Shown here: piece after piece, positions 27,801-41,520 of the stretch
Layout of the letters: each line of letters starts with the position of its first letter
Numbering within the stretch: position 1 is the stretch's first letter
Assembly: GCF_035582795.1 (NCBI RefSeq)
Contig: NC_134365.1
Location: forward strand, 139,279,077 to 139,343,076
Direction: 5' to 3'
From: Mycteria americana
Lineage: Eukaryota > Chordata > Aves > Ciconiiformes > Ciconiidae
DNA length: 64,000 nucleotides
Notes under the pieces: model-generated
Databases searched by the model: none
What the model was told of the DNA's origin: nothing
Seen by the model: only the letters and a program-made list of their open reading frames with translations
Position numbers and translations under genes: made by a program

Positions 27801-28026
27801 CTCTTTATTTTTTTTGAGGCGTTGCCTTATGTTGTGCTTTGTCCATTCGTTATACGATGCTTCAGATCACACACTGCTGTGCAGTGCTGGGTTGTAAGTT
27901 AAGCATTTTCCTCTTCTTCACCCCACTCCCAAATATTTTGCCAGCAGTCAGTACAAAGTTAAGCTGTTTGACAATACCCAGTCACACCATGTTAATGAGA
28001 AAAATTTAGCTTGGGCTCTAAAGTTC
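21851..28026. other. Non-coding stretch, no gene recognised
   Basis: The longest frame is on the minus strand at 23192-23857 (221 codons), without a recognisable domain and overlapped by plus-strand frames. The AT-rich segment 22430-22570 is complex and non-repetitive and could be a conserved non-coding element, but this cannot be tested from one sequence. A small duplication (GAAGCGTTT twice) lies near 24,227. Confidence 0.55.
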
Positions 28027-28062
28027 TACCACCCACAGACATTGTACCACCCACAGACGTGT
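28027..28062. repeat. 18-bp tandem duplication
   Basis: Two adjacent 18-base units share TACCACCCACAGAC (starting at 28027 and 28045) and then diverge in the last few bases. This is a simple local duplication in AT-rich DNA. Confidence 0.7.
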
Positions 28063-31000
28063 TGCTATAACCTTGTCTTCTTCCCTTTATTTTCCTTCCC
28101 CCTTTCAGTACGCACTAAGACCGTGAGCCCTCCGTGAGAGGGGCTCCCCGCTAGCCCCCCTGCCCTGCAGTCCTGCCCCCTTGCTCGTCCCACTGGGAGG
28201 TCTGAGGGAAAGCGTTGTGTCCCTGCCCAACCACTTTCCGTGGGAAGCAAGGTACGCAGGGCACGAGCGGGACCGCAGTCGTGTTTATCTGGGTCCCAAC
28301 CTAAAATTCAGTCGGGACCTGCTAGACATGTTCGCCTCTGCCTGGCAACTGGGAAGCACGCCTGGGGTTTACTGCTGCAAGGTAGCCCAAAAGTTGTCAA
28401 GAGCATATTTTAAGACACTCTGCAAGAAATGTAATGTTGAATCGAAGCATTTAACAGTTGCCCTGCTCTCACAATTCAAATAACAAATGGTATGGTAGGT
28501 AACATATCCTTGCACACAGCTTTAAATGCTTCTGTATGAAAAGTACTCAGACAAAACTGAGGAAATTCTGAAAAAAACCCCAAGAAGTGGAGTGGATGGC
28601 ATGTGTAGAAAACTTGAAAGCACAAAATATGTGCTCATATAACAGCTGGTGAAACAGTGACCAAGGCAAACCCTGGTAATTGTCCACAACAATCTGAGAG
28701 TGTAAACAGGCAAGGGGGAGAGAGAGAGGGAGAAATTATTTAGCCTGGCAGTCAACCGCAATTTGGGGTTGTGGTGCCACAAAAAAAAAAAGACTGCCAG
28801 AGCCCCCGCAGCGTGTACACGCTCAGTCACGCAGAAATCCCCTCTCTGGGTCAACTGCTCGGAGGGGAGATCTCCTGTTGTGCAGGGACAGCTGCTGCCC
28901 AGCACAAGGGAGATGCGGGAGCCACAGCCACCAAGGCTCTGCACCGCTTTTTTGCATCCCAGACGAGATTGGGAAAGTGGAGCCCATTGTTCCTGGGTCT
29001 TTAGACCTTGCTTTACTCGGTCGCCTCATTTCCATAATGCTCCCTGGCCTCCCAGTAGCCCAAATTGATTTGATGAATACAGTCTTGTGTGTTTTAGGAT
29101 TCATTATTCCCCATGTCCCACCCTCTCAGTTTTGTACTAGGTAATCTCAGTCCCTATGCAGAAAGATCCTGCTGGAGCCTTAATTAAAAGCTATGGGCAC
29201 AAAATAAAAGCTTTTTCCTTTGCTCTTCTGTGTGCCAGCCGCACACTGCTGCCTGCTCTTCTGTTTCAGCTGAAAACGAACAGGAGGGAAGAAGACGTCA
29301 CAGCCTGTAGCTCTGGGATAGGCAATAGCATCACTTGGGAGAATGGGGGAGGAGGCTCCTTTGCATTTAGAAAACCTGGATCCACGAAAAATATAAAATT
29401 CAGAGCAGAGAGTGTAAGACAGAGGGAAGGAGTTCTTTCTTCTCCACCCTCCCATCCTCAGGCATGTCTACATTTCTCCAGGTTATTGCAGCTGAAATGC
29501 TTGACGCAGAAGGGTTACTAAGCTTCTCTTCAGAAGCTCCTTGGTGCATTTGCTGGATGGTGACCCAGATGTTTTTCAAAGGCTTGACTCAGCTTTCACT
29601 TTGCAGGCTCTTGGTAGTCCAGGGAAGAGTGAGAAACCACAGAGAGGAGCCACAAAAAAAATGTATAGTCTCTTCTGAGAACTTTTGCTTCATGTTGAAG
29701 CTGAGGTACTGCATGCCTATAGGAGGTAACCTTGATTTTTGGATGTCACAGCAAAGTTGTGGAATTATGAAAGTGTTAGAGTTAGAGGATATCACCAAAT
29801 ATTTGGTGGTATTCACCATCTGCTTGCCAGCACAGGCCAGCTCATGCCAACAGACCTTCTAGTTGTTTTATTTACCCCAAAGATGGGAATTCCTCTTCAC
29901 CTGGGGACTCTTCATAGATTGTGCCTTTAAGATTTTTTTTTCTGTCATTAAACTTCTGGATTTTTTTTCTCTTCCTTACCATCTTGTCCCCAAACTGGTA
30001 CCGGGCTAATAATTCCTTTATCTCTACTCAAGCCTGGCACCACAGCGTGGTGATCCAGAGGACATCTTGTCAACCTCAGTGATGCCTTTTGGTGGGTACA
30101 ACCTTTGTTCAGCAGTACATCAGGTTTAAGACCTCACAGTCTCCCATATAAATATTTGCAGGTGCTCCTTCAGAGTCAGCAAGAACGATATATTTAGTTC
30201 CTTCTAATAAGTCACTTGCTATAGCTCATTAATCACTGTTATTACCCTCTCAATGCATTTGGTGAATGTAGCAATATGGCATTTGAGGACTTCTGGAAAT
30301 AAGATGGCTCATTAATTGAAGCAGTGTCTAAAACCACTTTTATTTTGCTATTCATTAACAACTCCACAAGTAGATTTTAGTTCACAAGAATTTTTGCAGA
30401 ATTCAGCAGCACTGTAAATATTTGCATAAATAAATAATCATATTCAAAATAACATTCTGAATAAGAGGTCATATTTGTACAAAAGATTTGTCTGATCACT
30501 ATGTGGTTTTGTGGCTATTTCATCTATTCAAGGAATATATTAAATATTCTCTTCTAAGGTTATTAGCCTTGCTATTTAAACAGGGCCTATATGTAAGAAC
30601 TATTTTTCCAAGCAAGTAAGGTAAAATTTGTGTATCCAAATTCTTTTTGCAATAATTTCAAGGATGCATAAATTCACAGAAATCGTAATTAAAAATGAAA
30701 ACAAGGTCACTAGTGCTTTAGATACAAAGGTCACATTACTGATTTTATTAATTTGTTTTTCAGTTCTTCTGTGTAAAAGTGTATTTAGTCCCAGTGACTT
30801 CTCTTCTGGACAGATATAGAAAAAATTCTGTCCCTTCCCTACTCAGGAATGTTTTGTCTCAGTAGATGCATTCTATGCATTCATAATTGTGTACTGCAAA
30901 TGCCTACTATAATTTGTCCCCACTGTTAGTTGTTGGACACTACTGTCTCTCTGGATTCTTCTTTCACACGCACAGTGTGACCTTGACTCTATTAGTGTAA

Positions 31001-33189
31001 AGCATCCTGGGGCAGACCACGGTCATCACCCACAGCCTCACTTTTCCTTTCCTCCCATGGGTTACTTTCAATCCTGATGAATCGGAGGTGGATTTATTAG
31101 AAAGGGTGAGGGGATCCTTGTCCTTCTTCCCACGTTGAAATGCCAACGCGTATTGTATTTTAGTGCAAAGCCACAATGCTAGAGATGGGGAATAGGAGAC
31201 AGCAGGTTGCAGGGAAAGAGAGCCTCCTCTAATGCGGGCTTGTGGTGAGCCCTGGCAGCCCCACTGCTTTCAGGCTTTCAACATTAGTCCTCACACCACA
31301 CTCAACCTGAGACCCTAGCAGTGCCCCACACCATCTTTTGGGGGAACAATTCAGTGACCCATGTTCAAATGGCTCCATGTTGGTCCTGGCTGTACCAGAG
31401 AGCTTGGGTGTTTAATGGGGTCTCATGCTGCCAAACCTGGGCTCCTCACCTCTTGTTTTGTTTCTCTTCTCCTCGCTCACATTGTGTCTGCACTGCTCCT
31501 GATGCATTGTAGGATAACGATGACTGGTTGACAGATGCAGGATAACTTCAATGAACAAAGGTGTTAGTTTGACCTCAGGATGGTAGGCTCAGATCTTTGT
31601 ATTCTAGCGTCGCTTGTCTTTCATTCATCTGTGCTCCTCCAGTCACCCTGCCATTGCTGTCTGGGAAATGTTCTGTGGCATAAATCTCTGTTCCTCAGTG
31701 TTCTTCATGTTGATATCAATGCATCAGCTCTGCTGCACAGGTAAAGCGACAACAGAAAGAAAGAGAAGAGAAAGGAGATTATGGTTAATAAACGTCAGCA
31801 AATGACATGAAAGCTGCAAGCTTAATTTAGGCTCAAAGATCTGAAAGGACTATTTCAGCAATGGCAGCATCTTCTTTTTGGTGTTCCATGCACTACATGT
31901 TCAGAGCTCTGCCGTCCTGCACCTAAGCAGATGTACTTCTGTACCACAGATTACATGGTGCTTAAAATGATTATGGGGAGGAGAAAAAGCACTAGCCTGC
32001 AACAGAGAGATGTTTTCCTCAGTCTGTGTTAGTGTGTGTACAGCAAAAGTGAATGCAGCGCTCTGACCTCAGTGGGCACCGTTGGGTAGTAAAGACAAAA
32101 TGCTACAAAAGCCAAACATGTTTTTGAGACACAGTCACTAAATCCAACTTCCTCCCTCTGCCCCACAGGAACCAGGCATCTGCAGTGATGATGAGGAATC
32201 GCAAAAGAATGTTTCTGGGGAGGAAAGTACATATGTAGGTTAAACTGATGCTGGGATGGTGGCTCTCCTGCTCTGAGTGCCTGCTGAACCTCCTTCTCCC
32301 TCCGTGCTCCAGCAGACAAGAGGCAACACTGCTGTGCTACACACCTTGCAGGAGCAGCTCACACAGCTCCAGTAACATCGACTAATCCCAGGTTATGATG
32401 CAGCCAACAACCTGCGTAGCAAGGAGAGCTGGCCATATAGCCATATTCCCTGGCTCCTGGCCAGTTCTCCCCAGATTCCTCTACGCCTGTCAGCACTGTG
32501 GTTGTTCTGTGGGAACATCCCACAGTGTCACCTGTCCCCTCTAGAGCACACTCTGGCATCAGATCGGTTTGCTTTAATTCATCTGGATGTGCTAATGGCA
32601 GGATTCAAAGTATAATAACATTAAAATACCTTAAGCAGTAGAGACGACACTGGAAACAACGTCCTTTGTCAAGGAAAGGCAACATTTATGAAACTGGGCA
32701 TGGAAAACTTGTTTTTTTCGTCTAAAGTATTTTTTCTGATTGCGTGTATGCTGAGTTGCCTCTTAAAAAGTCATGTGCAGATCACTTAAATCCACTGCTA
32801 ACCTGCATTGATATTCCATTCAAAAAGTTTCTGTATACCAGATGTTATTCCACAGTTACTATAGATATCTTACGTACTTCTTACAGGGAGGAAGTGTTCT
32901 CTTAGATATCACTGTGGTAATTATTAGCAAATGTTCACTGGCAAAAGGTAATTAGCAAGTAATTATTAGGAAATAGAGGCAATCAGGCCCTGCAAAAATT
33001 CCTCCACTGGGATCACAGACTGGAGAGAGGAGATGCAGAAAATCGTCTTTTTAGAAGCTTAAAAAAATAAGAGTTAATTGACATAGAAAAATGCTTCAGC
33101 ACAGCAAACTGAGGCTGCAAATACCTTTAAGGGATGCCGCAGCCCCAACAATAACCTCCTTCACTCGTAAGGACGGTGCATCCAGGGAA
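28063..33189. other. Non-coding stretch, no gene recognised
   Basis: Short scattered open frames only, none recognisable. The 30.2-30.9 kb part is AT-rich and free of obvious repeats. A small 8-bp hairpin lies at 32507-32525. Nothing else is supported. Confidence 0.55.
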
Positions 33190-33241
33190 GGTTATGATTG
33201 ATAAAGGTCTTTTCCAATCTAAATGATTCTATGATTCTATG
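33190..33241 (+). mobile_element. CR1 LINE 3' tail (5'-truncated fragment)
   Basis: The segment AGGTCTTTTCCAATCT followed by AATG and two exact copies of ATTCTATG (33226-33233 and 33234-33241) matches the 3' end of avian CR1 non-LTR retrotransposons as I remember it. CR1 ends in short ATTCTATG-type repeats rather than poly-A and is usually severely 5'-truncated; here only about 50 bases remain. The orientation is plus, because the octamers read on this strand. It encodes nothing. The 5' limit is approximate. Confidence 0.85.
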
Positions 33242-36200
33242 ATCAGCAGATTTGCACTGTGTGCGAGCAATCAGTTGACAGGGAAGAAAGCAGGCAGGAG
33301 CATATATAAGTAACTGCTGCTGTTTCCATACCATTGTAAATGCAAAGCACTGAGGGACATCAGGGCTGGCACATACTACTCACTAAAACTGGAGGGAGGG
33401 GACAAGAATGCAATCACAAATTTGATAGCTCTTTTAAAAAGGCCGTGGCAATTTTAACTCTTCATGGCTGAAAGGCTGGAGTTCTAATGCGAGGATATCT
33501 TACTCCGTAAGTATATATTCGTTCATCCTCAGGGCAGCATAAACAAGGAACTCCTGTTTCCGAAACAGCCCCCTGTCCCACGCAGAGCAGCTGATGGAAC
33601 AAGGAGCCACATTTGTCCCTGCTCAGAGTGACACCTGTGAATAGGCATTACTGCCGGAGCCTGGCGCTGCTGGAGGGGTATCGCTGCCTCCGCAGAAATA
33701 ATCCTCTCATCATGTGCTGCGGTGCATCCAGCCTCAACATCAATATTTTGGTTCAGAAGAGTATACCGGTCAAGGATGTGAACGGAAAGGAAATACATCG
33801 CATGGGAAGTTGATAGATCGCTTCATACTTTACTCAACATTAAAAGGCTGATTGCTTTTTTTCAGCCATGAAAGTGCAAGATCTCTTACTTTACCACTTA
33901 CTATTCTACTTTCACCCATGCCAGATACCATTTCTGATGCCCCATCACCCCATTCCCCCTTGGGATACAGGCAAGACTTGGGCCTGGTTTTCTCTTTATG
34001 AAACAGAGAAGTTGACTCTGCGTCAGGACAGCTGGGACGTAGCTGTCAGTTCCTTTTCATTATCAGCAGCACCCAGCTGGATGTCTGGAATTCACAGACA
34101 CTGGGGGGGAATCATGTTTGCTTGAATTTTAAAAACAGGTTGCTTGCTGGGAATCAATACCCTGCAACAGTTGCTCAACTTTGCCTCTCTGAAAGCAAAA
34201 GTGATCCCAGAGGCTGCTAAATGCAGAAGAGAAATCAAACTGCTCCTTGCTCATCAGTTCAGAATCTGGTTAGTGCTTGAGAGTTTTGCTTTTGCTGCAA
34301 AATAATCTGCACATTAAATATCAAAATCAAAGTTAAGGAGAAACTCCAAATTCTCATTGCTTGAAAGTCAGTGCCCATTGCCACTAGTTCCTTGTGAAAT
34401 AAATAATTATGCAGCTCTAGCAGCTTTGGGATTTGCATGAACTTTGGATGAGAATCTATTGCTGGACACTTTAAAGTTAAGATCATAAATGATGTTCCAT
34501 TTGCCATATGTCAAATGAGCAACCTTTTCTTAATTCACAGTCTAAAGATTAGGATTCATGCAGTGGCACTGCTGCTTGGACCAAGAAAATTTGCTGACTT
34601 TCTCCTAGTGGGGGCTTCCAGCTGGCATCTATGACAAGAGTTTGAAGTATTTCCCTCCTTAATCCAAATTAGCAAAGGACTTGGAGGAGTCTTTTACTTA
34701 CTGGCCTCTCAAGTAAACTTCCCATTGCTAAACTAAGCTTGTCGTCTATGACAGATGAAGCCAGGTCCCTTCTGGGACTTCAGGCTGCCCTTAGCACAGG
34801 GCTCCACTTCTCGTCGTTCTGGCCTCGCTTTGAAATAAGCCTGGTTTCCATATTGCCCACAAAAGAAACAGTGTGTCAGGAATCCAGGTGGATTCCTTTT
34901 TCCTTTCTTTTATTTCTTTTTTTTTTTTTACTTAGACCACCAAAAATACCTTGGGCTAGCTAAGCAGTCATTTCACTCCCATTTCTTAGAAGCCTGAGCT
35001 ATTTTCCACCTAGCTAAAGTTTTGACCATCCCTTGGTTGTTCAGTCTGGGCTACACCTTACATGTACCACACTCTTTGTAAAGACTGAGAAATCTCTCTG
35101 CTTGTTCTCTACTTCATATGCAATGAGTCTTACCAACATGCTGAACTAACCATCACTCAAAAGTATAACCAAACTGTTAGCTTAAATAGCTAGCTATAAA
35201 TGCTTGAAAAACAAACCAGTGTCTTTTGTAAAAGATCATTTACATATAAACCAAACTAACAAACAAAACCACAAAACTACTTTTATGTGTAAAAGCAAAT
35301 AAAAGTCTTATGATAAAATACCTAAGAATATGAAAAGAGGGGATGCAGTGAATGTTAATGGGCTGCCATGCTTCTCACATCTCAGAGCCTGCATGGCAAA
35401 CTGTAGGCTGAGTCCAGCTAACCTGCGTTAAACGTGATTTATACCAATGGTGTGCAATTGCCTTCAGTGTAACTGTTCTAAAATCCCAGCCTAAAAGTTT
35501 CTCCTGCTGCTCTTACATTCTCCGCACTTGTGCTAGGTCAGCTGGGACAGAGTTATTTGGTCCTGCCCAATTCTAGTGAACCAGCATCCAGGTCACAACT
35601 AGGCTGTAATTACAGATTTTGCTGGTGGTTTCAAAGCGTTAACCAGCCTTAGTGAGCTGAGACACAAGATCAGAAGTACATTGGTATTATACTGTTCAGG
35701 ATCTTTAGGGTAGGAGAGAAGTGAATCCCAATGTTTAAGCGGTTTTTATCCCCAACTTGCAGTGCATGCTCTAGCCCTATGCTGTTTTTTTTCTGAAGTG
35801 TTTATATTACAGAGTCAAAACATCTCCCTTCAACTATATTAAATAAGACTATTAAGAAATATAATCTCACTCCACCTTCCCCCAAGGCCTTCCAGGATTC
35901 CTTGTGAAGCAAAACTGCTCTGTTCCCACCCCAGACTTCTTGAGTTGCAGGTTTGTACTTAGAGATGCACTTGGCCTGCAGGAAGGCTTCTTTTCTTTTT
36001 CTAAACCATGGTCTTGGTCTATTAAAAACTCAGACAGACTGATTTCTCTGTGAATATCTTTTGGTGTTATTCTCTCTCCAGTGAGGCTTGGCCTCCTGGT
36101 GTGTGCACATGTGTCTGTTCATGGCCACAAGTTCAGAGCAGGTTCAGAATAATCTTGTGGCTTGAAAGTACTAGCCCTCAGTCCAGCCCCCCAGAACATG

Positions 36201-36696
36201 GCTATAGGGTATTGAAGTCCAGTGGCTAGAAAGACAAGTGGCAGCAATGGGAGGACTGTCAGCTTTAGTTGAGTTCAGTGCTGAGCATAGCAGAAAATCC
36301 AGTGTGCTGGCTCATACCTGAAAACCAATGTGTTTTATAAGAATAAGCAGGTGGCTACTTTGTTTTGCGGTCTTGACTAACTTCGGTAGGAAACGTTGCA
36401 GCTCCCATTTGACTCTTGAGCATGATCCTGTGATGATCAATATCAGAAATATACACCAGCAATCAAGTGTGATTTGGACTTAGCTTAGGTAAAAAAGGGC
36501 ATTTCTGTTGAACAAGGCATAGTTCCCAGCAAGGTGTTTATCTCATTCTTTTGGTTTTATGTGCATGCCATGCCAACTGTGAGAACAGAAATTCTCAGGG
36601 CAAAATTAGAGCAGCATGGGCAAGCATATACCAGATGAGGCATAAAGTTTTCTGGGACAAAGTTAACCCTCCAGAAATTTTCACAGACATTTGAAT
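33242..36696. other. AT-rich, CpG-poor non-coding stretch
   Basis: No gene recognised. From about 34,964 onward no ATG-initiated frame of 60 codons or more occurs, and CpG is scarce: I counted about 15 from 34,980 to 37,760. Strong CpG depletion fits long-methylated, possibly old repeat-derived DNA, but I could not assign a family. A T-run lies near 34,918. Confidence 0.5.
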
Positions 36697-36840
36697 TACA
36701 GAATGGTCGAGGTTGGAGAGAATGTCTCAAAGTCATCCAGTCCTTCTGGAGGTCATCTGGTCCAAATCAACAGAGTGCATTTCTACTAGATCAGTTCTCT
36801 GCATCATGGACCAGCTGGATTTTTTATGTGGTACCAGCTC
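36697..36840 (-). mobile_element. CR1 LINE 3' fragment, antisense
   Basis: Reading this strand, ACAGAATGGTCGAGGTTGGA, then GGAGGTCATCTGGTCCAA, then GACCAGCTGGATTTT follow the order of the reverse complement of a CR1 3' region as I remember it. The element therefore lies on the minus strand with its 3' end near 36,697. The match is diverged and contains an apparent internal duplication of the CATCCAGTCC / CATCTGGTCC segment. Only about 145 bases are recognisable and no coding part remains. The inner boundary is approximate. Confidence 0.7.
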
Positions 36841-39800
36841 CCTGCATGACTGAACTACAGTCTTACTGCTCATTTTAGGTGTTCTGAATGAATCTTTTCT
36901 TTTTCATTTGTTTTAAATATGCTTAGGGAGTGAGAGAATTTGGCTAGATGGTTGAGATGCCATGTCTTTACTACTGCATAAAAGACGTCCAGGGATTCAC
37001 CTCCCACCACCAAGCCAAGTCTCATGGTCCCCTCCAGAGCAGATTTTTCTTGTTGGAGTGGCCCAAACCAGGGTTAGGGAGTGAGCTAGCAATGGGGCAG
37101 GGCAGGTGATCAGGGTCCAGTCTTGTGTGTCTTCCCTGCTTCCTCTTTAGTATAGGCATGCTCATAAATAGTTGCTGAATTCCTTCATTCTTGTGGAGTA
37201 CATTGGGATAGAAACAGGCAAAGGTTGCTTTAAACTGCCTTGATAGTTCCCACAGTCCTTAGGGCATTTGGCCACACACCCATTCCCAGCATAAACCACA
37301 GCATCTTGAAATAATCTACTTCATAATCCCTGAGCTGCTCCAATAGCTGCAGGTACTCTGACTATAGCTTTTTCTTCCTTACCTTCCCCGTTCTTCGCTG
37401 CAGACAAGAGGAGCACAACTCCAAAGTGCTCCCAGTGTGGAAAGAAGCACTTTCTGACTGAATCGAGGTATTTAAAAAGTGGTACAAGTGGGGCAAGAAC
37501 TTAATGAATGACCCTTATCCAGTTCTCAAAATGTGAATCAGTAGTAACTCCAGTGGTAAGTCAGGAGATGAGCTAGAGAGATATAAAACCAGAAGAAAGT
37601 GCAGGCATCCTACGGTGGGTTTTGCAAAGTTTTAGCATGAAAATATGCAAGCCTGTATTTGGAATAGGTTCTAAATGCACAGAAACTTCTCAGAAACTGA
37701 TCTGAGTTCTACCGGTTTGAAGGCATTTTTCAAAAAGCAAACAAACCTGAAAAAGACCTCTTGAAATTTGTTTTTATTTTTTCTTAAATGGTTCATCCAT
37801 TCCCATACTTCTCATCTGCTGAGCCCAGCAAGTGGTCTGAAAAGCACATCTAGCTCCATCCGAACTTCAAACTTGACTTTTCTAAAGACAAACCAAAACC
37901 CCAAATTCACACACCATTGCATAAGTACCCCATTTCTAAAGCATAAAATCTATGTAAATTATCTTCTGTGTACCTTCTTTGTATCAAATTACCTACTTAC
38001 TTGTACAACAAATACCCGGAAAAAAAAGAGATTCAAGGTGACTCCAAATTTATCTTCAGCCTCCAAGAACAGAGACATGTAGGAGGGACCCAACAAAGAA
38101 CGTACCACCTTCTATAGCACTGTTGAAATCAAGAGGAAGGATCACTAAATCCTCTACAACACCTGGCATATAAAGTCTTACCTCCCTGAAAATCCACAGA
38201 GATTTTCATGGAGTTTACCTGCAGAGCCTGAGAAATGATTAAACCAAGCAGGCTGACTCAGTGTTTTCTAGCTACCTGAATTCTGTGCTGCTGTGTTGTT
38301 CTCGACAGCAGTGGTTCAAAACGAAAGCAAAGCTTGCTTTGCCAAGGGGATAACGCATCCAGGCAGGATCCCTTTCGCATCTGAGCATTTTAGAGCTGGT
38401 GTCAAAGCATTGCAATGAAATTCTGCATGCTTCTGCCACAATGTGCTTGTCCCAGTAAATGCCATGTCATTCAGCGGCGGCACATCAGCATGTCTTATGG
38501 ATCGGTTTCTGTGGTGCTACGGCCCTGTGAGGGTGTGCCTTCTCATGCAGCTCGGGGGACACTTGATGGTGTTGACGGTGCTTCAGGTGTTCAAGCCACC
38601 CTGAGCCTCAAGGATATGAACGAGGGATGCTCTCCATATGGGGAAGCATTGACTGAAGAAACACTTCTATGGCGGCTGCTGAAGAACACGTCCCATGGTG
38701 GATGCCTTCTTTTGAAACAAGATGATTTTATTAAAACTGTTCTTATCAATTACAAATAGTTATTCTGCTCCAGACAGAACCAGGGCGGAATGAATGAAAG
38801 CCAACTTTATTCTAGATGTCCACCCAGTCTTATGGCTACCCTTCAAATTCAAACGCGTAGTGCAGATTAATTCCCTGGGAAGGACAAGCCCGGGCTTTAC
38901 GTGACAGCCCAGCTGTGGGAAGGGCCCCATCTCTGGTGCTCCTCAGGGCATGGGAGCAAACCAGATGCTTGCCATGGGGACAGCTCGTGGTGAGGTGGAA
39001 GAGGGGCTGACGATGTGCCAGCTTGCTCTCGACCCTTCCAATCTGGAGTAAATTATGATGGCTTCTGGGCTGGATAACCAGGAAAACACCCAGTGCTTCG
39101 CCTCCTCCTGCTTCGCTCCTCCCAGCACTGCAACGGTGAGCCTTAGTGGCAAAGAGGTGATTCCAGGCTCTTCTGGTTGGCTGACTCACGGCAATTCACA
39201 GCAAAATGGGAACAAACACAAAATCTGTCACCTGTATCGCAAAAGCGCATGATGACATTGGTGAAAAACAATTGATGGGTACTTATTTCAGGACACGGAA
39301 AGCGTATTGTGCCTCCTGTGAAGTGTCATTTAAGAACAAAAAATAAGTGGGATCTCACTTTCTGTCTGTAACATAAGTGGCAGCTCTGTAATATGCAGCC
39401 TGCTTTCCCATATATTTAGAAATAAAAGAATATCTTCTTATGGTAAGTAGTACCAAATGCAGACAACTCTTACACTAGATTGTGTCTGCCTGAGGAGAGT
39501 TATTTTGGTGTGTCACAAAAGATTTATTACGTGGTGGCTTTTTTTCTGAAATTAACAGCTGTCTTTTGTTTTAATCATTGTGTATATAAAGAAAATAAAG
39601 TCATAACACATTGAGTACTTCTAGCTCTTAAGGGCACTCTGCGTTGCCAAGGAGAAAGCCTAAAGTTTGCGTAACAGCAAAAAAAAAGAGCAGCCTTACT
39701 TTTGCAAGTATGTAGTAATTTTGCTGTAGCTGAAAACTCCAAAAGGAAGCCTCCTCTCATTTCCAGCACAAATCACTTGTTTGTGTGACTTTTTGGCACA

Positions 39801-40062
39801 CAAGTGCAGGGAGAACTAGTAAGGTACTTTTCAGCTAGCAGGCATCCATTTCCTTCTCTGAGACAGCAATAATCATTGCTGAACTCCATCTTTAAGAACA
39901 GGAAGCTTTATCATTATGATTTTCTAGCAACCTCGCCCTTTCTTGTGAACCCGACCCTGGCTATGAATTGTCTGCTTTGATTCAAGCATGACTATTGTAC
40001 GACTGAAGCAGAGGTATTTCCTATTTTGCTTAAAGCACATAGGGCATGTGCTTAGAAACAGC
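36841..40062. other. Non-coding stretch, no gene recognised
   Basis: Begins in the CpG-poor block and returns to ordinary composition after about 38.2 kb. The best frame, 38415-38759 (plus, 114 codons), has no recognised domain and no visible exon or intron context. No further repeat family recognised. Confidence 0.5.
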
Positions 40063-40096
40063 CCTGCTCAGGGAGATTCACCCAGCCCTGAGCAGG
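40063..40096. repeat. Perfect hairpin, 11-bp GC-rich arms
   Basis: CCTGCTCAGGG at 40063-40073 is exactly inverted as CCCTGAGCAGG at 40086-40096 around a 12-base spacer. The stem is GC-rich and would be stable. No T-run follows and no gene is adjacent. Confidence 0.65.
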
Positions 40097-41520
40097 AGCA
40101 CTGCTTGACAGAGCTTTACACAGGAGACCCGCATGTTTATATCATGCTTTTGTTTATGTTTTATTTCTGCGGAATAGAGGCAATGAAGGGAGATCTCTTG
40201 TGCTGCGAAAATATTATCTGAGAGGAGAGCAGCAGGAAAGTGCCGAGGATGAATTTGCAGGGACGACAGCACAGAGGATGTTTTTGATGTATAAGCAACA
40301 AGTAAACATCTGTCCTGGCAGTACTTAGCAAAAGGGCCTCTCTACATGGGAGCGTAGCAGACTCACCACTGCAGTGATGTTTTCAGATACATTTAATCCC
40401 TTCTCAAATGGATCCTTGACGGCACATACAAGGCTGGACACATACATATGTGGTGGTGCCAGCTGTTTGCTCCCCAGGAGAGGAGTTGCCGGCCAAGACC
40501 ATTGCCCACCCAGCACCACCCTGCAGTCTGGCAAGCCTGAGTTTGCTGGGGAAAGCCACCGAAACCCCCAGCCCCACTCTGTGTTTCTGCAGCAGAAACA
40601 TCCTCTGAGATGCCCCAGGCACTGGGCCACTCTACGGGAGAAAACCCCTCCACTCCCCGCTCCACAGGCGAGCTGGTGCCCTGCTACCGAGCCCCTGGGC
40701 CATGTTAGCCTGGGAGACCGCTGTCATCGCTTTTGTCTCAGGCTTTTGGCTTTTGCTGGCTGTGAAGTAATCCTGGGGTGATGATGGTAGAGGAAGGGAT
40801 GTGGGCTTGGATGCAAAACACAGCTAAGGCTGCTTTACCCCCAGGAGGGCTTGCTGAACACCTCTCTAAACCAACCCAGGGAGCGTGCATTTGAATGGCT
40901 AACGAGAAGAGCCAACAAGAAATACTTTGGAAAGGTTAGTAAACTAGGTCATTGTAGGTTTACAGTCATCTCCATTTCCAGTAGACAACAGCGTATCTGA
41001 CACTACTTTGTGCAGGGATTTTACGGGTTTCCTCAAGCAGGCTGGAGACAGGTAATGGGAGGTGGTCTGGGAACTTAGTTTCCATGTTTCCTTGTAACCA
41101 TTTGGATAACCCTAAACCTCTTGTTTCTCCTGGGATCTTTCCCCTGTGTGTCTCCCACCCCCAGCATAGTGGCTGTCCAGAGGAGCATCATGCAGGGGTA
41201 CAAGGGTCCAAGTGCACCAGCTCCATGCAGGGGACATGCATTGACTGAGCTACCTTGAGGCCAATGTACCTAAAGACAAGGAGCCCTGGCTTCCCGTTCC
41301 AGCACTGGTGACACCTTCTTTATGGCATCCTCTCCTCTGTGTCATTGTGTCTTTGTGGCGCGTCTGCTCTGCACAGACATCAGCCGAGTTAGCTGCAGAG
41401 CCGGAAGCCAGGGCTGCGCTGGAAGTAACTGATCTACCTTGGTAAAAACTCCTGTTAAAGTCACAGCCAGTTCCTGAAACAGCTGACAAGACATCCTCCA
41501 GCAAGCTCCACTCATTGCCC
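40097..41520. other. Non-coding stretch, no gene recognised
   Basis: GC content rises between 40.4 and 40.75 kb, giving overlapping frames on both strands up to 135 codons, none recognisable. No repeats supported. Confidence 0.5.

Noticed and set aside
38415-38759. Plus-strand frame of 114 codons with less biased composition
   Set aside because: Looks more protein-like than most, but no motif or homologue is recognised and no splice or promoter context is visible.
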